Positions 7,345 to 14,974 of a DNA stretch of 64,000 bases are shown here, piece after piece. The notes beneath the pieces are model-generated. The model saw only the letters and a list, made by a program, of their open reading frames with translations, was not told the origin of the DNA and made no database searches. This DNA is from Massilia sp. Leaf139. GTDB taxonomy: Bacteria; Pseudomonadota; Gammaproteobacteria; Burkholderiales; Burkholderiaceae_D. Positions within the stretch are counted from its first letter, which is position 1. Each line of letters begins with the position of its first letter. Location of the stretch: contig NZ_LMOJ01000001.1 of the NCBI RefSeq assembly GCF_001424165.1, positions 957,194-1,021,193 on the forward strand, in the 5' to 3' direction. A program made the translations under genes and the position numbers.

Positions 7345-10300
7345 ATGGAGCAATCGACGCAACAGGGGAATACGGCGGCGGCCTTCCTGTCCTCGGTCGA
7401 GATCCTGTCGGGCTTCACGCCGGAAGAACTCGACGCGCTGGCCGAATCGATCGAGTCGCGTTCGTATGCCTTTGGCGACGCCATCTGCAGCGCCGGCGAC
7501 CTGGCCGAAGGCCTGGTCGTCATCAAGTCCGGCTCGGTGCGCGTGTTCAGCGAGGAGCACGGCAAGGAATTCAGCATGGGGGTGCGCAAGACCGGCGAGG
7601 TGTTCGCCGAAGTCGCCATGCTGCGCCCCTACCGCCACGAGCTGTCGGCGCGCGCCGCGCTCAAGACCGAGCTGTGGTTCATCCCGCGCGGCGCGATCGA
7701 GCCGCTCCTGGCGCGCAATCTGGCGGCGCTGGAGTTCATCAACAATTACGTGGCCATCAGTTCGGCCGGCGGCCTGGTGGCGCGCCTGTTCGAACTGCGC
7801 GGCAAGGTCGACAAATCCGAGCTCGACGAGTTCGTACGCAGCGTCGGCGTCAAGCGCGTCAAGCCGGACACGGAAATCCTCAAGCAGAACGCGCGCGACG
7901 ACCGCCGCCTGTATGTCGTGCGCCAGGGGCAGGTGCGCGTCGTCGTGCACGACGGCGGCGACGACTATGTGCTGGCCACGCTCGGCCCCGGCGAGATCTT
8001 CGGCGAAAAGGCCTGCCTGATGCGCCAGGAGCAGCCGGCCAGTGTCGTCGCCGCCGGCGAGGCGGTGCTGCTCGTCATTCCGGAAAAGTCGGCCCACTTC
8101 ATCCTCGAGCGCAATGCGAAGTTCCGCGAGGTGATCGAGGAGCGCGTGCGCTTTTTCGAACGCGAGCTGCAGCGCCAGAAGCGCTTGGCCGAGCGCCGCA
8201 AGCGTCCGGTCGTGCTGGATCTGGCCTCCACACCCAAGGCCGGCGAAAAGATCATCAAGCGCTTCGCCTGGGTCGAGCAGGCCGAGGAGATGGATTGCGG
8301 GGCCGCCTGCCTGGCCATGCTGTGCCGCCACTACGGCATCAACATGACCCTCGGTAAGCTGCGCGAACTGGCCAACGTCACCACCCAGGGCGCCACGCTC
8401 GACAGCCTGGCGCGCGCGGGCGAGGCGCTGGGCTTCGGCGCGCGCGGCGTGCAGTGCACCTTCGACGCACTGCTCGGCTTCGAGCTGCCCTTCATCGCGC
8501 ATTGGGAGGGCTACCACTACGTCATCGTGTATGGCATCTCCCCGAACCAGGTGTGGATGGCCGACCCGGCGGTGGGTTTTCGCAAGATGAGCGTGGAAGA
8601 ATTCGAGCGCGGCTGGAGCGGCACCTGCCTCGTGTTCACGCCCGGCCAGCAGCTGGTGCGGCTCGAAGCGGCTCGTTCGCCCTGGCTGCGCTTCGTCAGC
8701 TACCTGCAGCCGTATAAAAAGATCCTGCTGCAGCTCTTCCTCGCCACCTTCGTGATCCAGATGCTGGGCATCGTGCCGCCGATGATCATCCAGAACATCC
8801 TCGACGGCGTCCTGGTGCACCAGAACCTGGGGCTGCTGCACTTGCTGATCCTGGGCCTGGTGATTTCGACCGTGTTCAGCCAGATCATGTCGACCCTGCG
8901 CGCCTACCTGTCGAACTACATGGTGCGCAATCTCGATTTTTCGATGATGGCCCAGTTCTTCAAGCACACGATGTCGCTGCCGTATTCCTTCTTCGCCAAG
9001 CGCAAGACGGGCGACATCCTGGCGCGCTTCTCCGAAAATCAGACCATCCGCGCCTTCCTCACCGAGTCGACGGTGACGACGCTCCTGAATCTGCTGATGG
9101 TCTTCATCTACTTCACCATCCTCTTCCTCTACAACGTCAAGCTGACCCTGTTGCTGATCGGCTTCGTCATCCCGATCATCGCGCTCACTGTGCTGGTGAC
9201 GCCGAAGATCAAGGACTATGCGCGCGAGGTGTTCAATGTCTCGACCGATGCCCAGTCCTTCCTGATGGAGGCGCTGGGCGGCATCGAGACCATCAAGGGC
9301 ATGGGCAGCGAGCGTCCGGTGCGCCTGAAATGGGAAAAGAAGTACGTCAAGGCGCTGGAAGTGCAGTACCGCTCGCAGTCCTTCAACATCCTGGTCGGCC
9401 TGGCCAGCCAGATCTTGAACTCGGCCACCACCATCGTCATCCTGTGGGCCGGCGCCACGCTGGTGCTGGCGCGGGAACTCACCATCGGGCAGCTGATGGC
9501 CTTCAATGCGCTGATGGGCAGCGTGCTCGGCCCGCTCATGGGCCTCGTCGGCCTGTGGAGCCGCATGGCCGACGCCACGGTCGCTATGGAGCGCCTGGGC
9601 GACGTGCTCGACATCGAACCCGAGCAGAAGCCGGCCGATCTCGCCTCGCGCGTGATCCTGCCCGACCTGCAGGGCGAACTGAAGCTCGAACGCCTGTACT
9701 TCCGCTATGGCGGCGAGGATACGCCCTGGGTGCTGGAGGACATCAGCATCGACATCAAGCCGGGCGAGCTGGTCGCCATCGTCGGGCGCAGCGGTTCGGG
9801 CAAGACCACGCTGGCCAAGCTGCTGGTGGGCTTCTATCCGCCTTCCGAAGGAAAAATCATCGTCGACGGCTACGAGATGAGCGCCATCGACAAGGACTAC
9901 TACCGGGCGCAGGTCGGCTATGTCATGCAGAGCAATCTGCTGTTTTCGGGGACGATTGCCGAGAACATCGCCAGCGGCGACGACAGTCCCGACCGCAGGC
10001 GAATCGAGGAGGTGGCGAAGATGGCCGACGCCCATGCCTTCATCGCCAAGATGCCGCTCGGGTACGAGCAGGTGGTGGGCGAGCGCGGCATCGGGCTGTC
10101 CGGCGGGCAGGTGCAGCGCCTGTGCATCGCCCGCGCGCTCTACCACGACCCGCGCCTGCTGGTCTTCGACGAGGCGACGTCGGCGCTCGACACCCAGTCC
10201 GAGAGCAACATCATGGCCAACATGGAAGCGATCCTGGCCGGGCGCACGGCCGTCATCATCGCGCACCGGCTCAGCACCATCATGCGGGCCGATAAGATCG

Positions 10301-10407
10301 TCGTGCTCTACGAAGGGAAGATCGTCGAGCAGGGGCGCCACGAGGAACTGCTGGCGCGGCGCGGCATGTACTACGAACTGGTGCAGAAGCAGTTGGGCAG
10401 CGAGTGA
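7345..10407 (+). CDS. C39-peptidase ABC exporter with two N-terminal Crp-like domains
   Basis: This 1020-residue protein should cut leader peptides at the double-glycine site and pump the mature peptides through the inner membrane. Domain order: two cyclic-nucleotide-binding-type domains (about 15-135 and 155-275), peptidase C39 (about 305-440, Cys318 in EMDCGAAC, His391 in YHYVIVYG, Asp407 in MADPAVG), six membrane helices (about 460-740), then an ATPase (Walker A GRSGSGKTT with Lys820, signature LSGGQ 918-922, Walker B LLVFDEATSALD with Asp942/Glu943). All catalytic residues are present. The second Crp-like domain has FGEKACLMRQEQPASV and lacks the Arg that contacts the cyclic phosphate in CRP, so ligand binding there is doubtful. 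It lies in an operon with the parvulin; HlyD-like and TolC-like partners are at 25394 and 22380. Confidence 0.93.
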   Translation: MEQSTQQGNTAAAFLSSVEILSGFTPEELDALAESIESRSYAFGDAICSAGDLAEGLVVIKSGSVRVFSEEHGKEFSMGVRKTGEVFAEVAMLRPYRHELSARAALKTELWFIPRGAIEPLLARNLAALEFINNYVAISSAGGLVARLFELRGKVDKSELDEFVRSVGVKRVKPDTEILKQNARDDRRLYVVRQGQVRVVVHDGGDDYVLATLGPGEIFGEKACLMRQEQPASVVAAGEAVLLVIPEKSAHFILERNAKFREVIEERVRFFERELQRQKRLAERRKRPVVLDLASTPKAGEKIIKRFAWVEQAEEMDCGAACLAMLCRHYGINMTLGKLRELANVTTQGATLDSLARAGEALGFGARGVQCTFDALLGFELPFIAHWEGYHYVIVYGISPNQVWMADPAVGFRKMSVEEFERGWSGTCLVFTPGQQLVRLEAARSPWLRFVSYLQPYKKILLQLFLATFVIQMLGIVPPMIIQNILDGVLVHQNLGLLHLLILGLVISTVFSQIMSTLRAYLSNYMVRNLDFSMMAQFFKHTMSLPYSFFAKRKTGDILARFSENQTIRAFLTESTVTTLLNLLMVFIYFTILFLYNVKLTLLLIGFVIPIIALTVLVTPKIKDYAREVFNVSTDAQSFLMEALGGIETIKGMGSERPVRLKWEKKYVKALEVQYRSQSFNILVGLASQILNSATTIVILWAGATLVLARELTIGQLMAFNALMGSVLGPLMGLVGLWSRMADATVAMERLGDVLDIEPEQKPADLASRVILPDLQGELKLERLYFRYGGEDTPWVLEDISIDIKPGELVAIVGRSGSGKTTLAKLLVGFYPPSEGKIIVDGYEMSAIDKDYYRAQVGYVMQSNLLFSGTIAENIASGDDSPDRRRIEEVAKMADAHAFIAKMPLGYEQVVGERGIGLSGGQVQRLCIARALYHDPRLLVFDEATSALDTQSESNIMANMEAILAGRTAVIIAHRLSTIMRADKIVVLYEGKIVEQGRHEELLARRGMYYELVQKQLGSE

Positions 10408-10414
10408 CACTGCA

Positions 10415-11692
10415 ATGAAACTCTACGACCCAGGCGGCGAGCGCGGCTCGGCCATGTCGTACGCGGCCTTGCTGGAAAAGATCGAGATCATGCGCTCGAC
10501 CCTGCGCTGGGCCACGCGCATCGAGCGGCCCGACATCGAAAAGCTGCTGCGCCAGGCGAACACCCTGCGCGACGAAGTGATGGGGCTGTCGCACAAGGAG
10601 CGCTTCGTGCAGGCAATCGGGACGGAACGCCGCGTCGAGATGCCGGCCGAACCCGTGGCCGAACTGTCCACCGGCGAGCGGCGCCAGGCGCTGCTGGCGC
10701 GCAGCTTCGTCTTCGAAGGGACGTTTGGCGACAACCCGAAGCTGCTCGACGCGCTGGAAATCGCGGAAAAGGCGGCGCCGACCGACCTGCCGGTGCTGGT
10801 CGACGGCGAAAGCGGCACCGGCAAGGAGCTGATGGCCAAGGTCATCCACGCCAACGGCTCACGCGTCGACAAGCCCTATATCTCGGTGAACTGCGGCGCC
10901 ATTCCCGACAACCTGCTCGAATCCGAACTGTTCGGCCACAAGCGCGGCGCCTTTACCGGCGCGGACAAGGACCGCAAGGGCAAGTTCGAAAGCGCGCACA
11001 AGGGCACGATCTTCCTCGACGAGATCGGCGAATTGCCGCTGACAGGGCAAGTGAAACTGCTGCGCGTGCTGCAGTCGCACGAGATCCAGCGCGTCGGTTC
11101 CGACGAAACCATCTCGGTCGATGCGCGTATCGTTGCCGCGACCAACAAGAACCTGCGCAAGCTGATCGAACAGGGGACGTTTCGGGAGGACCTGTTCTAC
11201 CGTCTCAGCGTGATCCACGTGACCCTGCCACCGCTGCGCGAGCGCGCCGACGAGATTCCGCTGCTGATCGCGTATTACGGCGACGAGTCGGCCGAGGCCC
11301 TGAAACGGCGGCCCGTTGCGCTCAGCCCGCGCCTGCGCGAGTTCCTGCTGCGCTATACCTATCCCGGGAATATCCGCGAACTGCGCAATATCATGTACCG
11401 CATCTCCTGCCTGGCCGGCGAGACGGCGGATCTGGCGCACCTGCCGGAAGACATCCGGCCGGCGACACAGGGCGCCGCCGTCGCGCAGGAAGCCGTGGCG
11501 GCCAGCACCTCGATGGCCGAGGCCAAACGCCTGGCCAGCGACGAGGCAGAACGCAGCTGCCTCGAGCGCGGCCTGCAAGAAGTGGGCGGCACGGTGGCCG
11601 AGCTGGCACGGCGCTGGGACATGAACCGCTCGCACCTGCAGATCCTGCTGAAAAAGCACGGCCTGCATTCGAAGGACTTCCGCAAGCACTGA
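10415..11692 (+). CDS. sigma54-dependent transcriptional activator, no receiver domain
   Basis: A 425-residue enhancer-binding protein. After a short helical N-terminus without receiver or GAF domain it has a full AAA+ domain (Walker A GESGTGKE at 131-138, the sigma54-contacting GAFTGA at 178-183, FLDEIGELP as Walker B) and a C-terminal Fis-type helix-turn-helix (about residues 385-415). It should remodel sigma54 RNA polymerase at -24/-12 promoters; three such matches lie upstream of the precursor operons. It starts seven bases after the exporter stop, so it is probably co-transcribed with it. An alternative ATG is at 10454. How its activity is controlled is not visible; partner binding or phosphorylation is possible. 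Confidence 0.9.
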   Translation: MKLYDPGGERGSAMSYAALLEKIEIMRSTLRWATRIERPDIEKLLRQANTLRDEVMGLSHKERFVQAIGTERRVEMPAEPVAELSTGERRQALLARSFVFEGTFGDNPKLLDALEIAEKAAPTDLPVLVDGESGTGKELMAKVIHANGSRVDKPYISVNCGAIPDNLLESELFGHKRGAFTGADKDRKGKFESAHKGTIFLDEIGELPLTGQVKLLRVLQSHEIQRVGSDETISVDARIVAATNKNLRKLIEQGTFREDLFYRLSVIHVTLPPLRERADEIPLLIAYYGDESAEALKRRPVALSPRLREFLLRYTYPGNIRELRNIMYRISCLAGETADLAHLPEDIRPATQGAAVAQEAVAASTSMAEAKRLASDEAERSCLERGLQEVGGTVAELARRWDMNRSHLQILLKKHGLHSKDFRKH

Positions 11693-11702
11693 GCGGCGGC
11701 GC

Positions 11703-12461
11703 TCACAGGGCGGGATTGACGACGGTCTTGTCGCTCGATAGGTCATCGACGCGCACCACGACCACCGTGATGTTGTCGCGCCCGCCCTTGTTCAGGGCCA
11801 GGTTCACCAGTTCGTGGGCGGCCGCCGTGCAGTCGCCCGCGGCCAGCGTGGCCGCAATCGCGGCCTCTTCGACCGGGGTGCTGAGCCCGTCGCTGCAGAG
11901 CAGGAACAGGTCGCCGTCGCGCACCGTCAGGGGCGCCACGTCGAATTCGATGGCGTCGGCTGCGCCCACCGCGCGCGTGATCATGTTGGGGCTGGCCGCG
12001 GCGGCGGCGAGATCCGCGCCGCTGGCTTTCAAGGCCTCGTACTGGCTGTGGTCGCGCGTGAGCTGTTGCAGGCGGCCCTGGCGGTACAGGTAGACGCGGC
12101 TGTCGCCGGCCCACAGGCAGGCGGCCTCGATGCCGAAGGCGAGCAGGGCGACGACGGTGCTGCCGATCACGGGCACCTGGCGCGTGCGTGCCTCCAGGCG
12201 CAGCGCTTCGTTCACGCCCGTGAGCCGCGTGCGTGCGAAGGCAATGAAGTCGGCCAGCGATGCGGGCGCCGGCAGGGCGGCCAGGGCGTCGACCACGGCA
12301 TGGCTGGCGAGGTCGCCGAAGGCATGGCCGCCCATGCCGTCCGCCACGGCCCACAGGCCGCGCTGCGGCTGCGCCAGGTAGGCATCCTCGTTGCGGCTGC
12401 GCACCAGGCCGACGTCGCTGTGCGCGGCGCACGTCCAGTGCAATTGGCTATCCATGGCCAT
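11703..12461 (-). CDS. PP2C-family Ser/Thr phosphatase
   Basis: A 252-residue soluble metal-dependent protein phosphatase (PppA/Stp-like). The PP2C motifs are all present: RNEDAYL, VADGMGGHAFGD, CSDGLS and GRDNITVVVVR. It should reverse phosphorylation by the kinase at 16213. It is the last gene of the minus-strand precursor operon (39 bases after the precursor at 12501) and runs toward the activator gene. The C-terminus ends SSDKTVVNPAL, an acidic-x-Thr-hydrophobic motif also found in both kinases and TssL of this window and possibly an FHA ligand when phosphorylated (Thr246). An internal Met three codons in is an alternative start. Confidence 0.9.
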   Translation of the reverse strand: MAMDSQLHWTCAAHSDVGLVRSRNEDAYLAQPQRGLWAVADGMGGHAFGDLASHAVVDALAALPAPASLADFIAFARTRLTGVNEALRLEARTRQVPVIGSTVVALLAFGIEAACLWAGDSRVYLYRQGRLQQLTRDHSQYEALKASGADLAAAAASPNMITRAVGAADAIEFDVAPLTVRDGDLFLLCSDGLSTPVEEAAIAATLAAGDCTAAAHELVNLALNKGGRDNITVVVVRVDDLSSDKTVVNPAL

Positions 12462-12500
12462 CGCATCGTCCGGGTTGGGTGCTGCGCTCCTGTCTGGCTG

Positions 12501-12785
12501 CTAGCGCAGCAGCGCATTGTTCACGCTGCTCTCGTCGACGACCACGTTGACCGCGGCGCCGGCGCCGGAGGTGTTGATCGACACCGTCTGGAACTGGTTG
12601 ATCATCTGGTCGGCAAAATTATTGATCTGGTAAAAATTGATGACCGGGACTTGGCTCGGCGAGGCCGGCACGAAGGGCCGGATCCAGCCGAAGACCCAGG
12701 GCGCACCGGCGCCGCGGATCGCCGCCATGGCCTTGCGATCCAGGGTGGTGCTGGCCGGCAGGTCGCTGATCGTAATCTTCGCCAT
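12501..12785 (-). CDS. double-glycine-type precursor peptide, family C (Gly-Ala variant)
   Basis: A 94-residue precursor. The leader MAKITISDLPASTTLDRKAM aligns with those of the other seven precursors (D8-L9, L15-D16, M20), but the cleavage site reads Gly25-Ala26 in place of Gly-Gly. The core is about 68 residues, begins APWVFGWIRPF and continues with a Gln/Asn-rich stretch (NFYQINNFADQMINQFQTVS) and an end SSVNNALLR. The QFQ..SIN and NNA segments resemble the family B cores at 13220 and 14975, so C is probably a diverged relative of B. A GGAG ribosome site precedes the ATG. The exporter at 7345 is the likely processing enzyme. Function of the core is unknown. Confidence 0.75.
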   Translation of the reverse strand: MAKITISDLPASTTLDRKAMAAIRGAGAPWVFGWIRPFVPASPSQVPVINFYQINNFADQMINQFQTVSINTSGAGAAVNVVVDESSVNNALLR

Positions 12786-12823
12786 GATGCGTCTCCGCGT
12801 AGATGTTCTAAAAAAACGATCGC

Positions 12824-12853
12824 CACTGGGGAGAGGGGCTGGTCTCCCCAGTG
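12824..12853 (-). terminator. strong hairpin between precursor genes
   Basis: A perfect 11-base-pair stem (12824-12834 with 12843-12853, CACTGGGGAGA against its complement) with an 8-base loop. On the minus strand a seven-T run follows only after about eight bases, so it may be a leaky terminator or an attenuator/processing hairpin that lowers expression of the downstream family C precursor and the phosphatase. Confidence 0.5.
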
Positions 12854-12880
12854 TAGATCATGTTTGGCACCGGTGGCAGA

Positions 12881-13168
12881 TTAGCCGATGATCTTGTTCT
12901 CGCCGCGCCCGTCGACGTCGCTGTCGACGTGTACGCCTTTCACGAAGGCCGGGCCGTTGGCGGTGGCCGTCACGACGTCCTGCATCTGCGCCAGGTTCTG
13001 GGTGGCGGTGATCGAGGAATCATAGCTGCCGGCCAGCTTGAGGTCGCCGTAGCTGTAGGCGGTAGTGTAGCTAGCTGCGGCCACTTTCCAGCCGCCGCGC
13101 ACGGCGGCCATGGTCGGGCGGTCGAGCTGCTCGCTGCGGGCCAGGTCGGTGATGGTCAAGGTGTTCAT
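12881..13168 (-). CDS. double-glycine precursor peptide, family A member 1
   Basis: A 95-residue precursor with leader MNTLTITDLARSEQLDRPTM...RGG (Gly25-Gly26) and a 69-residue core. The core has the family A signature: SSITATQNLAQMQ, VVTATANG, GVHVDSDVD and the end RGENKIIG. It is the most diverged of the four A members (TANGPAFVKG in place of TANGSAFLGG, DGRGEN in place of DQRGEN). A good AGGAGA ribosome site precedes the ATG. It is the third gene of the minus-strand operon 13812 to 11703. No homologous family of known function is recognised. Confidence 0.8.
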   Translation of the reverse strand: MNTLTITDLARSEQLDRPTMAAVRGGWKVAAASYTTAYSYGDLKLAGSYDSSITATQNLAQMQDVVTATANGPAFVKGVHVDSDVDGRGENKIIG

Positions 13169-13219
13169 GATGGTTCTCCTGAAATGAATGATATGGACGG
13201 ATCTGGTTTGGATAGGGGC

Positions 13220-13471
13220 TTAGAACACGGCGTTGTTCGCGGCAAACAGCTTGGCGGCGACGTCGATGTCGGGGCCCTTGAAGCCGGCGCCGATCACGCC
13301 GTTGCCGTTGAGGACGTTGATGCCGATCTGCTGGAACTGGGTGATCTCCTGGTCGATGTTGAGATTCACGTTGACCTTGGGGCCGAAGGCGTTACCGCCC
13401 GAGACCAGCGCCATGGCGCCCTGGTCGAGTGAGGCGCTGTGGGCGAGATCCTTGACGACGATGGATGACAT
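13220..13471 (-). CDS. double-glycine precursor peptide, family B member 1
   Basis: An 83-residue precursor: leader MSSIVVKDLAHSASLDQGAM...SGG (Gly25-Gly26) and a 57-residue core. The core is rich in Asn, Gln, Gly and Val: VNVNLNIDQEITQFQQIGIN, then NGNGVIGAGFKGPDID and AANNAVF. Its partner at 14975 is nearly identical in the centre. The alternating hydrophobic/Asn pattern recalls amyloid-forming repeats of curli type, which is only a visual resemblance. I chose the ATG at 13471 because it has an AAGGAGAAC ribosome site and starts the conserved leader; the frame itself stays open further upstream. No known function. Confidence 0.8.
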   Translation of the reverse strand: MSSIVVKDLAHSASLDQGAMALVSGGNAFGPKVNVNLNIDQEITQFQQIGINVLNGNGVIGAGFKGPDIDVAAKLFAANNAVF

Positions 13472-13536
13472 GGTGTTCTCCTTGATGTGGGTGGCGGAGG
13501 ATGCGCGGCGGGTTCGCCGCTGCGCAGCCAATCGCA

Positions 13537-13812
13537 TTAGCCGATGATCTTGTTTTCGCCGCGCTGGTCGACATCGCTGTCGACGTGGACGCCGCCCAGG
13601 AAGGCCGAACCGTTGGCGGTGGCGGTCACCACCTCCTGCATCTGCGCCAGGTTCTGGGTCGCGGTGATCGACGAGTCGAACTTGGGTGCGTAGTTCACGT
13701 CGCCGAAGGCATAGCCGGGCGTACCCATCTTGAAGCCGCCGCGCACGCCTGCCATGGCATGGCGATCCAGTTGTTCGGTGCGGGCCAGGTCGGTGATGAT
13801 CAAGCTTTTCAT
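13537..13812 (-). CDS. double-glycine precursor peptide, family A member 2
   Basis: A 91-residue precursor: leader MKSLIITDLARTEQLDRHAM...RGG (Gly25-Gly26), core of 65 residues with SSITATQNLAQMQEVVTATA, GVHVDSDVDQRGENKIIG. It is the first gene of the first precursor operon; a sigma54 promoter match lies about 60 bases upstream (13874-13889). An AGGAGAATCACC ribosome site precedes the ATG. The coding sequence is nearly identical to that at 15571 over about 150 bases, which indicates recent duplication or gene conversion. Export through the transporter at 7345 is inferred. Confidence 0.83.
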   Translation of the reverse strand: MKSLIITDLARTEQLDRHAMAGVRGGFKMGTPGYAFGDVNYAPKFDSSITATQNLAQMQEVVTATANGSAFLGGVHVDSDVDQRGENKIIG

Positions 13813-13873
13813 GGTGATTCTCCTGAAGTGGTTTGGGTTGGTGAGGCAATTCGTTTGCGCTCGATGGACATAT

Positions 13874-13889
13874 AGCGAGAGGCGTGCCA
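13874..13889 (-). promoter_or_regulatory. sigma54 -24/-12 promoter of precursor operon 1
   Basis: On the minus strand the sequence is TGGCACGCCTCTCGCT: GG and GC are 10 bases apart, with a single mismatch (TCGC for TTGC) to TGGCACG-N4-TTGC. It lies 62 bases before the ATG at 13812. The flanking 35 bases are shared with the promoter at 15929. The activator at 10415 is the obvious partner. Confidence 0.75.
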
Positions 13890-14054
13890 GGAGCCTCGAA
13901 ATCCGCTGCGGCGCGCGTAAGTCATTGGTTTATATAAGATTCGCGAAGCCACCTGCATCTTTCGCATCGCGTCGACAAAGACGCACGGACACGTCCAGTG
14001 ACGGCCCCAATCCAACACATTTCGCAGCGCTGTCGTCACCCACCCAACAGACCC

Positions 14055-14080
14055 GTAGGGTGGGCATGCCCACGCGTTAC
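14055..14080. repeat. GTAGGGTGGGCATGCCCACGCG palindromic repeat element
   Basis: The palindrome GTGGGCATGCCCAC is at 14060-14073 within a GTAGGG...CGCG context. A close relative occurs as two inverted copies at 26818-26878. Short elements of this kind are dispersed in intergenic regions of many Betaproteobacteria. No gene is assigned to 13890-14126. Confidence 0.5.
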
Positions 14081-14126
14081 GCACCGCCGCGTCTCCGCCC
14101 GCGTCCTCCACACCACCGGCAGCAGA

Positions 14127-14151
14127 AAATAAAAAAGGCCCCAAAGGGCCC
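14127..14151 (-). terminator. rho-independent terminator of the 65-residue gene
   Basis: On the minus strand GGCCC-TTTG-GGGCC is followed directly by a T-rich tract (TTTTTTATTTT). It lies about 90 bases after the stop of the gene at 14243-14440. Confidence 0.75.
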
Positions 14152-14242
14152 ATGAACAAAACAGAAGAGACGGGGAGACTACAAATAGTTGCCACCCACA
14201 AAACCAGGGCGGCCACGCATTGCACGCAGCCGCCCCCGACGC

Positions 14243-14440
14243 TCACGCACGCCGCGGCATGGTCGGCGCCCGCACCACGATCGCCCGCGCATCCGACACC
14301 GCATCGCGCGTCACCGCCGCCGACTTCGCCGCCGACCCCACCGCATTCGCCTGCGGCAGGCTGTCGTAAGCAAACGTCCCCACGCCGACCGCCACGAGCG
14401 CGACGACGAAAATGGCTTCCATGTGTTTGTGGATGTTCAT
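14243..14440 (-). CDS. small membrane or secreted protein (65 aa) with its own sigma54 promoter
   Basis: A 65-residue protein starting MNIHKHMEAIFVVALVAVGV, which gives one hydrophobic segment (residues 8-24), then an Ala-rich hydrophilic tail ending APTMPRRA. It lacks the DL...LD..AM...GG leader of its neighbours, so it is not a C39 substrate by that criterion. The hydrophobic part could be a signal peptide (cut near PQANAVG) or a membrane anchor. The start has an AAGGGGAA ribosome site. It is bracketed by its own sigma54 promoter match (14508-14523) and terminator (14127-14151), so it is a one-gene unit in the same regulon as the precursors. Function unknown; a helper or immunity-like role is speculative. 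Confidence 0.7.
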   Translation of the reverse strand: MNIHKHMEAIFVVALVAVGVGTFAYDSLPQANAVGSAAKSAAVTRDAVSDARAIVVRAPTMPRRA

Positions 14441-14507
14441 GATGTGTTCCCCTTGATGGCTGGTTTCGAAAAGTGCGGAGCGCTTGTTTGGCTCACGATT
14501 CCGATAG

Positions 14508-14523
14508 AGCATGCGGCGTGCCA
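14508..14523 (-). promoter_or_regulatory. sigma54 -24/-12 promoter of the 65-residue gene
   Basis: Minus strand TGGCACGCCGCATGCT: GG-N10-GC spacing, one mismatch to TGGCACG-N4-TTGC. It lies 68 bases before the ATG at 14440. Its flanks differ from the other two promoters, so the match is unlikely to come from simple duplication. Confidence 0.72.
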
Positions 14524-14635
14524 GCCCTGGCCACGGGGGAAGGCAGGGCGCGAGCACCGCAAAGCGTCGGCCTCACACCAACAGGCCGGCAGCGCTGACG
14601 GCTGCAGCCCAACACTCATCGAAAAGCCGCGGACG

Positions 14636-14670
14636 AAAAAAAAACCGTCCAGCCATCGACTGGACGGTTT
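14636..14670 (-). terminator. rho-independent terminator of precursor operon 2
   Basis: A perfect 11-base-pair stem (14642-14652 with 14660-14670), loop of seven, followed on the minus strand by an uninterrupted run of nine T. It ends the operon that starts at 15864. Confidence 0.88.
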
Positions 14671-14688
14671 CGCGTGGCAGGCTTGACG

Positions 14689-14895
14689 TCAGCGCGGCCG
14701 CGTCGGCGCCTGGCTGCTTCTTGCAGCGGGCGCCAGGTCGAACAGGCGCATGCGCCGCCCATGCGCCTGCGCGTGCGCACCGGCAGCGCGGCCGGCGCCG
14801 CCCGCGCGCAGGCGCGAGCCGCCGGCGATGGCGAACATCGCCTGCCGATCGAGTTCGCTACTTTCCGGTAAATCCTTGATGACGATGGTAGCCAT
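14689..14895 (-). CDS. double-glycine precursor peptide, family D (Arg/Ala/His-rich core)
   Basis: A 68-residue precursor: leader MATIVIKDLPESSELDRQAM...AGG (Gly25-Gly26) and a short 42-residue core, SRLRAGGAGRAAGAHAQAHG followed by an Arg-rich segment and SSQAPTRPR. The core has about nine Arg and only two acidic residues at most, so it is strongly cationic and quite unlike families A to C. The ATG at 14895 has a CAGGAGG ribosome site. It is the last gene before the terminator. A cationic antimicrobial-type product is possible. The core could also be a frame-eroded remnant, since Arg/Ala/Gly-rich translations are common in such GC-rich DNA; the intact leader argues that the gene is real. Confidence 0.68.
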   Translation of the reverse strand: MATIVIKDLPESSELDRQAMFAIAGGSRLRAGGAGRAAGAHAQAHGRRMRLFDLAPAARSSQAPTRPR

Positions 14896-14974
14896 GGGGC
14901 CTCCTGGGAATAAAGCGTTAACGGATTCCATCCCGTTGCCGGGATGGAGAGTTGAATCAGCGGACGGCGTGCGG

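Noticed and set aside
6427..10410. A 1327-codon open frame on the minus strand over the parvulin and exporter genes
   Set aside because: It is the shadow of two well-supported plus-strand genes; its translation is low-complexity and without domains. Long antisense frames are usual in DNA this GC-rich.
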